This document shows positions 9,598 to 17,784 of a stretch of 64,000 nucleotides of DNA, piece after piece. The stretch comes from Shinella zoogloeoides. GTDB taxonomy: Bacteria; Pseudomonadota; Alphaproteobacteria; Rhizobiales; Rhizobiaceae. The notes beneath the pieces were generated by a model. The model did not search any database and had not been told where the DNA came from. It saw only the letters and a program-made list of their open reading frames with translations. Where the stretch lies: positions 3,528,501-3,592,500 of the forward strand of contig NZ_CP086610.1 of the NCBI RefSeq assembly GCF_020883495.1. Direction: 5' to 3'. Each line of letters begins with the position of its first letter. The stretch's first letter is position 1. The position numbers and the translations under genes are program-made.

Positions 9598-11151
9598 ATG
9601 AGCAGCCTCGAAGAGCTGAGCCATCGGCATGAAGACAAGGCGAAGCTCGCCGAATCCGATGCGGTGCCGCGCGGCGCGCCGATCCTCGAACTGCGCGGCC
9701 TGCAGAAGAAATACGGCCTCGTCGAAGCCCTGAAGCCGGCGACGGTCACGTTTCTGGCCGGGGAAATCCACGCCATCGTCGGCGAGAACGGCGCCGGCAA
9801 ATCCACCCTGATCAAGCTCCTGACCGGCGTCATTCGTCGCACGGCCGGCGAGGTCTTCTGGTGCGGCAGGCCCGTCCAGCTCGCAACCCCCACCGAAGCC
9901 ATCTCCCGCGGCATCAATGCCGTGCATCAGGAGGTCGTGCTGTGCCCGCATCTTTCGGTCGCGGCCAACATGTTCCTCGGCGACGAGCTGAACCGCTTCG
10001 GCCTGATGCGAAAGAGCGCCATGGAGCGCGCCGCGCAGGCCGTGCTGGACGATCTCGGTTTCCAGCTTCCTGCCGGCGCGCTGCTCGGCAGCCTCACCAT
10101 CGGCCAGCAGCAGCTCGTCGCCACTGCCAAGGCGGCGATGCGCGGCATCCGCTTCCTCATCTTCGACGAGCCGACCGCCTATCTGACGCGGCAGGAATCC
10201 GCCCAGCTCTTCCGGCTCATCCGCCGGCTGCGCGATCAGGGTGTCACCATCGTCTATATCAGCCACCGCATGGAAGAGGTCTTCGAGCTTGCCGACCGGG
10301 TCTCGGTGCTGCGCGACGGCACCCATGTCGGCACGCGCCTGATCGGCGAGACCAATGAGAACGAGCTGATCGCCCTGATGATCAACCGCTCGATCGAGCA
10401 GATCTACCACAAGGAGGCGGTGCCGCCCGGCGATGTCATCGTCGAGACGCACGGCCTGTCCGGCCCGGGCTTCGAGGATGTGTCGCTGTCGGTGCGCGCC
10501 GGCGAGATCGTCGGCCTCTACGGTCTCATCGGTGCCGGCCGCAGCGAATTCGCGCTCGGCCTTTATGGCCGCCAGCCCATTTCCGCCGGTGAAATCCGCT
10601 GGGACGGCAAGAAGGTCGTCATTCCCAACGAGCGCGCCGCGATGGATCTCGGCATCGCGCTCGCGCCGGAAAGCCGCCGCGATCAGGGCCTCTGCCTCAA
10701 CCTGCCCATCGGCCTCAACATCAACCTGCCGGTCTATCGCCGGCTGAGTTCGGGCCTCGTCATCCGCAAGGGCGACGAGGCGGAGAATGCCGACCGGCAG
10801 ATCCGCGACCTGCGCATCAAGACGCCCTCGCGCCGGGTGCTCGCCTCCGCCATGTCCGGCGGCAACCAGCAGAAGATCGTCATCGGCAAGTGGCTGAGCC
10901 ACGGCGCGCGCCTCTTCATCTTCGACGAGCCGACGGTCGGCGTCGATGTCGGCACCAAGGCGGAAATCTACCGTCTCTTCGGCGAGCTTCTCAAACAGGG
11001 GGCCGGCATCATCCTGATCTCGTCCTACCTGCCGGAAGTCTACGAGCTTTCCGACCGGCTGCACGTCTTCCGCGGCGGCCGTCTGGTCGCCAGCCACAAC
11101 CATCGGGCAGCCTCGCACGAGGACGTCCTGACCCAGGCCATCGGCATCTGA
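9598..11151 (+). CDS. ABC sugar transporter ATPase with two nucleotide-binding domains (RbsA/MglA type)
   Basis: Energises sugar import. The 517 residues contain two ABC cassettes. The first has Walker A GENGAGKST near 62-70, an LTIGQQQ signature near 165-171, and Walker B LIFDEPT near 187. The second has the degenerate Walker A GLIGAGRSE typical of this family, then MSGGNQQK near 419 and IFDEPTVGVDVG near 441. Length and the one-degenerate-site arrangement are normal for CUT2 transporters. The ATG preceded by GGGAGGGACGAAGG was preferred to a GTG 24 bases upstream. The permease gene starts 28 bases after its stop, and the binding-protein gene precedes it. Confidence 0.93.
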   Translation: MSSLEELSHRHEDKAKLAESDAVPRGAPILELRGLQKKYGLVEALKPATVTFLAGEIHAIVGENGAGKSTLIKLLTGVIRRTAGEVFWCGRPVQLATPTEAISRGINAVHQEVVLCPHLSVAANMFLGDELNRFGLMRKSAMERAAQAVLDDLGFQLPAGALLGSLTIGQQQLVATAKAAMRGIRFLIFDEPTAYLTRQESAQLFRLIRRLRDQGVTIVYISHRMEEVFELADRVSVLRDGTHVGTRLIGETNENELIALMINRSIEQIYHKEAVPPGDVIVETHGLSGPGFEDVSLSVRAGEIVGLYGLIGAGRSEFALGLYGRQPISAGEIRWDGKKVVIPNERAAMDLGIALAPESRRDQGLCLNLPIGLNINLPVYRRLSSGLVIRKGDEAENADRQIRDLRIKTPSRRVLASAMSGGNQQKIVIGKWLSHGARLFIFDEPTVGVDVGTKAEIYRLFGELLKQGAGIILISSYLPEVYELSDRLHVFRGGRLVASHNHRAASHEDVLTQAIGI

Positions 11152-11179
11152 ACCGCCGCTCGAAAAAGGGAGAAGAAAC

Positions 11180-12154
11180 ATGAGCGTGGAGACGACGACG
11201 GAGAGCGCACCGGCGCCGCGCAAGGGCACGAATATCCTGCTCGGCCTGACGCTGCTGGGCCTCCTTCTGGCGCTGTGGCTGGCTCTCGGCCTGTCGACGG
11301 CCGCCTTCTGGACGCCGAACAACATTTCCAACCTGCTGCGTCAGGGGGCGATGACGGCGATCCTCGCGGTCGGCCAGACCTTCGTGATCATCACGGCGGG
11401 CATCGACCTTTCCGTCGGGGCCATCGTCGGCTTCACCAGCGTCATCATCGCCTGGCTGCTTCAGGCGGGCGTGCCGCTCTGGGCCTCGATCCTGCTGACG
11501 CTGCTGATCGGCGTCGCCATCGGCGCGTTCCATGGCTTCGGCATCGTGCGCATGGGCCTGCCGCCCTTCATCATCACGCTGGCGACGCTCACCTCGCTGC
11601 GCGGCATCGGCCTCTTGATCACCAACGGCTCGACCATCTCGATCAGCCACGAAGGCTTCACCAATTTCTCCCGGGCCGACTTCCTCGGCGTGCCGAGCCT
11701 CTTCTGGATGGTCATTCTGGTGGCGATCCCCGCTTTCGTCTTCCTGCATCTCTCCCGCTTCGGCCGCTATCTCTTCGCCGTCGGCTCGAATGGCGAGGCG
11801 GCGCGCCTTTCCGGCGTCAATGTCAACCGCACCATCTACCTCGCCTATATCCTGTCGGCCACCTGCGCCGCGCTCGTCGGCGTGCTGCTGGCGTCCCGCA
11901 TCGGCATCGGCAACGCCACGCAGGCGGAAGGCTGGGAGCTTCAGGCCATCGCCTCCTCGGTCATCGGCGGCACCAGCCTTTTCGGCGCGGTCGGTTCGGT
12001 GCATGGCCCGCTGCTCGGCGCTTTCATTCTCGCGACCATCAACAACGGTGCGAACCTGCTCAACGTCAATTCGTTCTGGCAGCGCATCATCACCGGCCTG
12101 CTGATCATCGTTATCGTCTATTTCGACCAGCTCCGCCGTCGCGGAACCCGCTGA
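11180..12154 (+). CDS. ABC sugar transporter permease (RbsC type)
   Basis: Inner-membrane channel subunit of the CUT2-type importer. The 324 residues include about eight to ten hydrophobic segments, beginning NILLGLTLLGLLLALWLALG after a short cytoplasmic N-terminus. Family hallmarks are FVIITAGIDLSVGAIVGFTS in the second and third segments and GRYLFAVGSNGEAARLSGVNV in the cytoplasmic loop that contacts the ATPase, followed by SSVIGGTSLFGAVGSVHGPLLGAFIL. The start has GGGAGAAGAAAC upstream. Its stop codon is one base from the start of the zinc alcohol dehydrogenase, so transporter and enzymes are co-transcribed. Confidence 0.92.
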   Translation: MSVETTTESAPAPRKGTNILLGLTLLGLLLALWLALGLSTAAFWTPNNISNLLRQGAMTAILAVGQTFVIITAGIDLSVGAIVGFTSVIIAWLLQAGVPLWASILLTLLIGVAIGAFHGFGIVRMGLPPFIITLATLTSLRGIGLLITNGSTISISHEGFTNFSRADFLGVPSLFWMVILVAIPAFVFLHLSRFGRYLFAVGSNGEAARLSGVNVNRTIYLAYILSATCAALVGVLLASRIGIGNATQAEGWELQAIASSVIGGTSLFGAVGSVHGPLLGAFILATINNGANLLNVNSFWQRIITGLLIIVIVYFDQLRRRGTR

Positions 12155-12155
12155 G

Positions 12156-13172
12156 ATGAGGGCCGTCGTCTGCATCGAACCCGGCCGCCTCGAGGCGGTC
12201 GAGCGTCCGGCACCGGAAGCGCCGCCGGAGGGCTGGGTGCGCCTTGCCGTCAGCCATGTCGGCATCTGCGGCACGGACTATCATATCTTCGAGGGCAAGC
12301 ACCCGTTCCTCGAATATCCCCGCATCATGGGCCATGAGGTTTCCGCCACGGTGCTCGATCCGGGCACGAGCGGCTTTCCCGCCGGCGCACCTGTCGTGGT
12401 GAACCCCTATATTTCCTGCGGCGCCTGCATCGCTTGCCGCAAGGGCAAGCCGAACTGCTGCACGGCCATCCGCGTGCTCGGCGTCCACACGGACGGGGCC
12501 TTCTGCGAGGAAATCCTGCTTCCGGCCGAAAACCTCTACCCCGCCGACGGCCTTTCGCTGGAAGCGGCCGCGACGGTGGAGTTCCTTGCCATCGGTGCCC
12601 ATGCCGTGCGCCGCTCGCTCGCCCCGGCCGGTTCGCGCGCCCTCGTCATCGGCGCCGGCCCCATCGGTCTCGGCACGGCGCTCTTCTCCCGCATTGCCGG
12701 TCATGACGTCACGCTGATGGACACATCCGGCGAACGGCTCGCCATGGCGGCGGAACGTTTCGGCTTCGAAAGCGGCCTTCTCGCCGGCCCGTCCTCGGTG
12801 GAGGAGGTTGCCAGGGCCACCAACGGCGATGGCTTCGATGTCGTCTTCGATGCGACGGGCTACGGCAAGTCCATGGAAGCGGCCTTTTCCTATGTCGCCC
12901 ATGGCGGCGCGCTGGTGCTGGTGAGCGTGGTGAAGGACGAGATCCGCTTCTCCGACCCGGAATTTCACAAGCGCGAAATGATGCTGATCGGCAGCCGTAA
13001 CGCCACCCGCGTCGACTTCGAACATGTGATGGCAAGCATCCGCGCCGGCCATGTGCCGGTGGAGGCGCTGGTGACCCATCGCACGACGCTCGACCGGGTG
13101 CCCATTGACCTTGCCCGCTGGGCGACGGAAAAATCCGGTCTTATCAAGGCCATCGTGCGCGTTGGCGCATAA
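12156..13172 (+). CDS. zinc-dependent alcohol/polyol dehydrogenase
   Basis: Medium-chain NAD(P)+-dependent dehydrogenase, probably oxidising a hydroxyl of a sugar, sugar acid or polyol. The 338 residues show catalytic zinc ligands Cys38 (GICGTD), His60 and Glu61 (GHE), structural zinc cysteines 88, 91, 94 and 102, and a Rossmann motif VIGAGPIGLG near 162-171. It most resembles the sorbitol/L-threonine/L-galactonate dehydrogenase-like branch from the GICGTDYHIFEGKHPFL start and the overall length. It starts one base after the permease stop and is followed by the SDR 15 bases on, so it is a component of the sugar operon. Substrate unknown. Confidence 0.85.
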   Translation: MRAVVCIEPGRLEAVERPAPEAPPEGWVRLAVSHVGICGTDYHIFEGKHPFLEYPRIMGHEVSATVLDPGTSGFPAGAPVVVNPYISCGACIACRKGKPNCCTAIRVLGVHTDGAFCEEILLPAENLYPADGLSLEAAATVEFLAIGAHAVRRSLAPAGSRALVIGAGPIGLGTALFSRIAGHDVTLMDTSGERLAMAAERFGFESGLLAGPSSVEEVARATNGDGFDVVFDATGYGKSMEAAFSYVAHGGALVLVSVVKDEIRFSDPEFHKREMMLIGSRNATRVDFEHVMASIRAGHVPVEALVTHRTTLDRVPIDLARWATEKSGLIKAIVRVGA

Positions 13173-13187
13173 GGGAAGGACATCTCC

Positions 13188-13919
13188 ATGAGCAATCTTC
13201 AGGGCAAGACCGTGCTGGTGACGGCAGCGGGGCAGGGCATCGGACGCGCCTCGGCGCTGGCCTTCCAGAAAGCCGGCGCGACGGTGATCGCCACCGACGT
13301 CAATCCCGCGACGCTGGCGAGCCTTGCGGATGAGAGCGGCATCGCTACGCGCATCCTCAACGTGCTCGACGATGCGGCCGTTTCCGCCGTCGTCGCCGAT
13401 ATCGGCCGCATCGACGTGCTCTTCAACTGCGCCGGCGTCGTCCATGGCGGCACCATCCTGGAAATGAAGGAGGACGACCTCGCCTTCGCCTGGAACCTCA
13501 ACGTGCTCGCTATGGTGCGCACCATCCGCGCCGTGCTGCCGGGCATGCTGGAGCGCGGCGACGGGTCCATCGTCAACATGGCCTCGGTCGCCTCCAGCGT
13601 GAAGGGCGTGCCGAACCGCTTCGCCTATACCGTCACCAAGGCCGCCGTCATCGGCCTCACCAAATCGGTCGCCGCCGACTATGTGGCCAAGGGCATCCGC
13701 TGCAACGCCATCTGCCCCGGCACCGTGGAAAGCCCCTCGCTGCAGGACCGCATGCGCGCTGGCGGCGATTACGATGCGGCCCGCGCCGCCTTCATCGCCC
13801 GCCAACCGATGGGCCGCATCGGTACGCCGGAAGAGGTGGCCGATCTTGCGGTGCACCTTGCCGGCGCCACCTATACGACGGGTCAGGCCTATGTCATCGA
13901 CGGCGGCTGGACGGGCTGA
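13188..13919 (+). CDS. short-chain dehydrogenase, 2-keto-3-deoxy-L-fuconate dehydrogenase-like
   Basis: NAD(P)+-dependent oxidoreductase of the classical SDR fold, 243 residues. The nucleotide motif is TAAGQGIGRA (12-21), then NCAG (80-83), with the active site Ser133, Tyr147 and Lys151. The ICPGTVESPSLQDRM stretch and NVLDDAAVSAVVADIGRIDVLFN closely follow the DHRS6-like group, which includes 2-keto-3-deoxy-L-fuconate dehydrogenases of oxidative L-fucose pathways (remembered family knowledge). It ends the sugar operon. If that assignment is right, its product would be a 2,4-diketo-3-deoxy acid needing a hydrolase that is not encoded in the window. Confidence 0.85.
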   Translation: MSNLQGKTVLVTAAGQGIGRASALAFQKAGATVIATDVNPATLASLADESGIATRILNVLDDAAVSAVVADIGRIDVLFNCAGVVHGGTILEMKEDDLAFAWNLNVLAMVRTIRAVLPGMLERGDGSIVNMASVASSVKGVPNRFAYTVTKAAVIGLTKSVAADYVAKGIRCNAICPGTVESPSLQDRMRAGGDYDAARAAFIARQPMGRIGTPEEVADLAVHLAGATYTTGQAYVIDGGWTG

Positions 13920-13930
13920 ATCCCGTTCAT

Positions 13931-13951
13931 GCTCGCGAAAGGTTCGCGGGC
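13931..13951 (+). terminator. hairpin after the sugar operon
   Basis: GCTCGCGAA (13931-13939) pairs with TTCGCGGGC (13943-13951), including one G-T pair, around an AGG loop, 12 bases after the SDR stop. No T-run follows, so it is at best a weak or factor-assisted terminator. Confidence 0.45.
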
Positions 13952-13983
13952 GTAGGATGCTTTCCGTGGAATGTTGCCACGCA

Positions 13984-14007
13984 GCGAAAACATGTTAGTG
14001 TTTTCGC
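13984..14007 (+). promoter_or_regulatory. inverted repeat in the phaZ upstream region
   Basis: GCGAAAACA (13984-13992) and TGTTTTCGC (13999-14007) form a perfect 9-bp inverted repeat with a 6-base spacer, 67 bases before the phaZ ATG. It could be an operator for phaZ or an mRNA leader hairpin. Nothing in the sequence decides between these. Confidence 0.45.
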
Positions 14008-14074
14008 AACTGCGCAAACCGGGTGACGATGGTGCGGGGTTCCGACCCGCATCCAGAATGGGGTAACGCGTCCG

Positions 14075-15361
14075 ATGTATTATCAGCTCTACGAACTCAA
14101 CCATGCGATGATGGCGCCCTGGCGGGCTGCCGCGGACCAGATGCGCCTTGCCTTCCGCAATCCGCTCAACCCGCTTTCGCACACCTATTTCGGCCGCTCC
14201 ATGGCGGCGGGCTTCGAGGTTCTGGAGCGAACCACCCGGCGTTACGGCAAGCCGGAATTCGGCCTGCCCACCACCGTCATCGACGGTCAGGACGTCTCGG
14301 TTCACGAGAAGATCGTCTGGCAGCGTCCCTTCTGCAATCTCATTCATTTCGAGCGCTGTCTGCCGGCCGGCCACCGCAAGGATCCGAAGATCCTGATCGT
14401 CGCGCCCATGTCCGGCCACTATGCGACGCTGCTGCGCGGCACGGTCGAGGCCCTGCTGCCCCATGCCGAGGTGCACATCACCGACTGGGTGGATGCGCGC
14501 ATGGTGCCGCTGTCCGAGGGACGCTTCGATCTCGACGACTATATCGATTACGTCATCCAGATGCTTCATGCGCTGGGGCCGGATACCCATGTCATCGCCG
14601 TCTGCCAGCCGGCCGTGCCGGTTCTGGCCGCCGTTTCGGTCATGGAAGCCGAGAACGACCCGCTGTCGCCCTCCTCCATGACGCTGATGGGCGGGCCGAT
14701 CGATACACGCATCAATCCGACGGCGGTCAACAAGCTCGCCAAGGAAAAGCCGATCGAGTGGTTCCGCGACAATGTCATCATGCCGGTGCCGTGGCCGCAG
14801 CCGGGCGTGATGCGCGAGGTCTATCCGGGCTTCCTGCAGCTTTCCGGCTTCATGTCGATGAACCTCGACCGCCATGTCATCGCCCACAAGGAGTTCTTCG
14901 CCCATCTGGTGAAGAACGACGGGGACGCGGCGGAAAAGCACCGCGACTTCTACGACGAATATCTCGCCGTCATGGACCTGACCGCCGAATTCTACCTCCA
15001 GACGGTCGAGACGGTCTTCATGAAGCACGCCCTTCCGAAGGGCGAGATGATGCACCGCACGCGCCCCGTCGACACGACGGCGATCCGCAAGGTGGCGCTG
15101 CTGACCGTCGAGGGCGAGAACGACGATATCTCCGGCGTCGGCCAGACCGAGGCGGCGCAGACCATCTGCACCAACATCCCGGACGACATGCGCATGCACT
15201 ATGTCCAGCCGGATGTCGGCCATTACGGCGTCTTCAACGGCTCGCGCTTCCGCAAGGAGATCGCGCCGCGCATTCTTTCCTTCATGGCCGCCCATGGCAA
15301 AGCCGACAAGGCGAAGCCGATGCCGCGTGTCATCAAGGGCGGCAAGGCCGGCGGCGTCTGA
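14075..15361 (+). CDS. phaZ: intracellular polyhydroxybutyrate depolymerase
   Basis: Hydrolyses stored poly-3-hydroxybutyrate granules to 3-hydroxybutyrate for use as carbon and energy source. The 428 residues begin MYYQLYELNHAMMAPWR, as in Cupriavidus/Sinorhizobium PhaZ proteins. The nucleophile is a cysteine in a lipase-box-like VCQPAVP (Cys177) instead of serine. The acid is Asp350 or Asp351 in EGENDDISG and the base is His383 in VGHYGVFNG. It is monocistronic by position, with hairpins both upstream and downstream. It has no signal peptide, consistent with an intracellular granule-associated enzyme. Confidence 0.93.
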   Translation: MYYQLYELNHAMMAPWRAAADQMRLAFRNPLNPLSHTYFGRSMAAGFEVLERTTRRYGKPEFGLPTTVIDGQDVSVHEKIVWQRPFCNLIHFERCLPAGHRKDPKILIVAPMSGHYATLLRGTVEALLPHAEVHITDWVDARMVPLSEGRFDLDDYIDYVIQMLHALGPDTHVIAVCQPAVPVLAAVSVMEAENDPLSPSSMTLMGGPIDTRINPTAVNKLAKEKPIEWFRDNVIMPVPWPQPGVMREVYPGFLQLSGFMSMNLDRHVIAHKEFFAHLVKNDGDAAEKHRDFYDEYLAVMDLTAEFYLQTVETVFMKHALPKGEMMHRTRPVDTTAIRKVALLTVEGENDDISGVGQTEAAQTICTNIPDDMRMHYVQPDVGHYGVFNGSRFRKEIAPRILSFMAAHGKADKAKPMPRVIKGGKAGGV

Positions 15362-15446
15362 TTTTTGAGGCTCGTTTCAGGCACTTGTCCGATTCCATCA
15401 GGCATCGCCTTGAACGCCATGGGCACGCTGCCCACATCGGATTCAC

Positions 15447-15467
15447 CGGAAACCGGGGTGGTTTCCG
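15447..15467 (+). terminator. hairpin between phaZ and DUF2852 gene
   Basis: CGGAAACC (15447-15454) and GGTTTCCG (15460-15467) form a perfect 8-bp stem with loop GGGGT. It lacks a T-run and ends 22 bases before the next start codon, so it may be a leader structure as well as a weak terminator. Confidence 0.35.
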
Positions 15468-15489
15468 CCGATCGTGAGGAAGATTGCAC

Positions 15490-15924
15490 ATGAACCAGTC
15501 AGCACTGATCCGTCCGGACTGGACGCCTGCGACCATCGCCCTGATGGTGCTCGGCTTCGTGGTGTTCTGGCCGCTCGGCCTTGCCATGCTAGCCTACATC
15601 ATCTTCGGCGACCGCCTGAGAACCTTCAAGAAAGACGCCAACGACAGCGTGGACGGCATGTTCGCCTCCTGCCGCGGCAAGTTCCGCGGCGGCCGTGGCC
15701 ATGGCTTCCGCAGCGCCACCGGCAATGTCGCCTTCGACGACTGGCGTGACGCCGAGCTTGCCCGCCTCGACGAGGAGCGCCGAAAGCTCGACGAAATGCG
15801 CGAGGAATTCGACGCCTACAGCCGGGAACTGCGCCGCGCCAAGGACCAGGAGGAGTTCGACCGCTTCATGCGCGAACGCCGCGCCAAGGGCCAGAGCGAC
15901 GTCCCGGGTTTCCCCGCGAACTGA
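15490..15924 (+). CDS. DUF2852 membrane protein
   Basis: Protein of unknown function, 144 residues, conserved in rhizobia. It has a hydrophobic N-terminal segment (IALMVLGFVVFWPLGLAMLAY) that should cross the inner membrane once or form a hairpin, then IIFGDRL. A glycine/arginine-rich linker (SCRGKFRGGRGHGF) follows. The charged C-terminal half predicts a long coiled coil (DAELARLDEERRKLDEMREEF onward). The ATG at 15490, with GAGGA 10 bases upstream, was chosen over a TTG two codons earlier. A terminator follows. Role not known. Confidence 0.8.
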   Translation: MNQSALIRPDWTPATIALMVLGFVVFWPLGLAMLAYIIFGDRLRTFKKDANDSVDGMFASCRGKFRGGRGHGFRSATGNVAFDDWRDAELARLDEERRKLDEMREEFDAYSRELRRAKDQEEFDRFMRERRAKGQSDVPGFPAN

Positions 15925-15949
15925 ACGGCCTGAACGGATGAACGAAGCG

Positions 15950-15974
15950 ACCGGCGCCCTCAGCGCCGGTTTTT
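15950..15974 (+). terminator. terminator after DUF2852 gene
   Basis: ACCGGCGC (15950-15957) and GCGCCGGT (15963-15970) form an 8-bp stem with loop CCTCA, followed by TTTT. A good intrinsic terminator 25 bases after the stop codon. Confidence 0.8.
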
Positions 15975-16007
15975 CGTCGAGGCGTTTCAGCAAGCGCCGA
16001 ATCGGCT

Positions 16008-16781
16008 ATGAAAGGCAGCATGTTTTCCCTGGCTCGCAAGCCCCGCAAGGCCCTGAAGACCCCGCCTCCGCCGGAACGGCGCGAGATCGACGTCAATGGC
16101 AAGGCCGTGCCGCTGACCATAAAGCGCGATCTGCGCGCCACGCGCCTGACGTTACGTATCGAGCCCGGCGGCCGGGCGCTACGCATGACGGTGCCGAACG
16201 GCATCGCCGAGCGCGACATCCGCGATTTCCTCACCCGTCATCAGGGCTGGCTGATGACGAAGCTCGCCAAATTCCGCTCGACCAACGAACTGGAGGATGG
16301 CGGCTATGTCATGATCCGCGGTGTCGCGCATCGCATCGAGGCGACGGGCAGGCTGCGCGGCCTGACCGAGGCCGTCATCGTCGATGACGAAGCCGTGCTG
16401 CGTGTCGGCGGCATGGAGGAGAGCATTCCCCGCCGCATCAGCGATTTCCTGAAGAAGGAGGCGCGGCTGGAACTGGACCGCCTCGTTGCCGTCCATGCGG
16501 GCCGCATCGGCAAGCGTGTGAAGTCCCTGACCCTGCGCGATACGCGTAGCCGCTGGGGCTCCTGTTCGGCGGATGGCGCTCTGAGTTTCTCCTGGCGCAT
16601 CGCCATGGCCCCGCCCCATGTCATCGATTATCTCGCCGCCCATGAGGTGGCGCATCTCGCCGAAATGAACCACAGCCCCGCCTTCTGGTCGCTCTGCGCG
16701 CAGCTCTGCCCGACGACGGAGGAGGCCAAGCGCTGGCTCAAGCGCAACGGCAGCCTGCTGCACGCCGTCGATTTCGGCTAG
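16008..16781 (+). CDS. YgjP-like (DUF45) zinc metallopeptidase
   Basis: Predicted metal-dependent peptidase of the M48/WLM-related YgjP family, 257 residues. The zinc motif HEVAHLAEMNHSPAFW has His212 and His216 as ligands, Glu213 as general base, and a third His near 223. Just upstream is the family signature RDTRSRWGSCSADGALSFSWR. The N-terminal half carries the 'R.aRrltLRI.p.g..l.vtvP' strands (RATRLTLRIEPGG). The cellular substrate is unknown. A second ATG four codons in (16020) has a better-placed AAAGG and is an alternative start. It ends 3 bases before the convergent Pmp3-like gene's stop. Confidence 0.83.
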   Translation: MKGSMFSLARKPRKALKTPPPPERREIDVNGKAVPLTIKRDLRATRLTLRIEPGGRALRMTVPNGIAERDIRDFLTRHQGWLMTKLAKFRSTNELEDGGYVMIRGVAHRIEATGRLRGLTEAVIVDDEAVLRVGGMEESIPRRISDFLKKEARLELDRLVAVHAGRIGKRVKSLTLRDTRSRWGSCSADGALSFSWRIAMAPPHVIDYLAAHEVAHLAEMNHSPAFWSLCAQLCPTTEEAKRWLKRNGSLLHAVDFG

Positions 16782-16784
16782 ATT

Positions 16785-16979
16785 TCACCGCCGATCGGCC
16801 AGCGCCTCGCGGATTTTCCTGTCCGTATTGTACTGTCCCAGCGCATAGACCGCCCAGATGGCGGCCGGCAGCCAGCCGATCAGCGTGACCTGCAGGATGA
16901 GGCAGATGATGCCGGCAATCGGGCGTCCGATGGTGAAGAACACCAGAAAGGGCAGGAGGATGGCGATGATGAGCCGCAT
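16785..16979 (-). CDS. Pmp3/YqaE family small membrane protein
   Basis: A 64-residue proteolipid with two transmembrane helices: MRLIIAILLPFLVFFTIGRPIAGIICLILQVTLIGWLPAAIWAVYAL, followed by a charged tail. The PFLVFFTIGRP...LILQVTLIGWLPAAIWA pattern is the UPF0057/Pmp3 signature. Homologues are stress- or salt-responsive peptides that affect membrane potential in yeast and plants; the bacterial role is unclear. The ATG was chosen because GGAGA lies 6 bases upstream on the minus strand and because it gives the standard short length. It is convergent with the peptidase gene and divergent from trpF. Confidence 0.85.
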   Translation of the reverse strand: MRLIIAILLPFLVFFTIGRPIAGIICLILQVTLIGWLPAAIWAVYALGQYNTDRKIREALADRR

Positions 16980-17109
16980 GGTCGTCTCCGGTCTTGATCT
17001 GCCCTCCATATGGGCGCTGTGCCGGCCCATGCAAGGGTGTCGGTTCCGGCCCTCTTGCCGCCGTCTTTCGGCTCGACTCTTCCGGTGATTCGTGCGACTC
17101 CCATGCCCC

Positions 17110-17784
17110 ATGACACTCGACATCAAAATCTGCGGACTGAGGACCGAAGAGGCCGTCGACAGGGCGGTTGCGCTCGGCGCGAGCCATATCGGCTTCATCT
17201 TCTTTCCCAAAAGCCCGCGCAATATCGAGCCTTCCGATGCCGGCCGTCTGGCGGAGCGGGCGCGCGGCCGCGCGAAGATCGTCGCGGTGACGGTGAATGC
17301 CGACAGCGACACGCTCGACGAGATCGTCGACCAGCTTTCGCCCGATATGCTCCAGCTTCACGGCAGCGAAAGCCCGGAGCGGGTCCTGACCGTCAAGGCC
17401 GTCTATGGCCTGCCGGTCATCAAGGCCTTTTCCGTGCGCGAGGCGGACGACCTGAAGAAGATAGACCCCTATATCGGCATTGCCGACCGGTTCCTCTTCG
17501 ATGCCAAGCCACCGGCCGGCTCCGAGCTTCCGGGCGGCAACGGTGTCTCCTTCGACTGGAACCTCATGCATCTGCTTGACGACGGCGTCGATTACATGCT
17601 TTCGGGTGGGCTGAACAAGGATAACCTCGCCGAGGCCATCCGGATGACCGGCGCGCCGGGCATCGACGCAAGTTCGGGCGTCGAGAGCGCACCGGGCGTC
17701 AAGGACCTCGGCTTGATGGAAGCGTTTTTTGAGGCGGCACGAAAGGCGGAACGCGAGACCGCCGCCGCAGGGAGAGGCAAGTGA
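17110..17784 (+). CDS. trpF: phosphoribosylanthranilate isomerase
   Basis: Converts N-(5-phosphoribosyl)-anthranilate to the deoxyribulose derivative in tryptophan synthesis. The 224 residues form a TIM barrel with general-base Cys8 in DIKICGLR, phosphate-binding segments near the C-terminus ([15 protein letters not shown]), and general-acid Asp near 130 in [10 protein letters not shown]. The start is the ATG at [10 protein letters not shown]; an earlier GTG in the same frame would add six non-conserved residues. No obvious Shine-Dalgarno precedes it. The stop overlaps the trpB start as GTGA. It heads trpF-trpB-trpA-accD-folC; trpC, trpD and trpE are not in the window. Confidence 0.95.
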   Translation: MTLDIKICGLRTEEAVDRAVALGASHIGFIFFPKSPRNIEPSDAGRLAERARGRAKIVAVTVNADSDTLDEIVDQLSPDMLQLHGSESPERVLTVKAVYGLPVIKAFSVREADDLKKIDPYIGIADRFLFDAKPPAGSELPGGNGVSFDWNLMHLLDDGVDYMLSGGLNKDNLAEAIRMTGAPGIDASSGVESAPGVKDLGLMEAFFEAARKAERETAAAGRGK

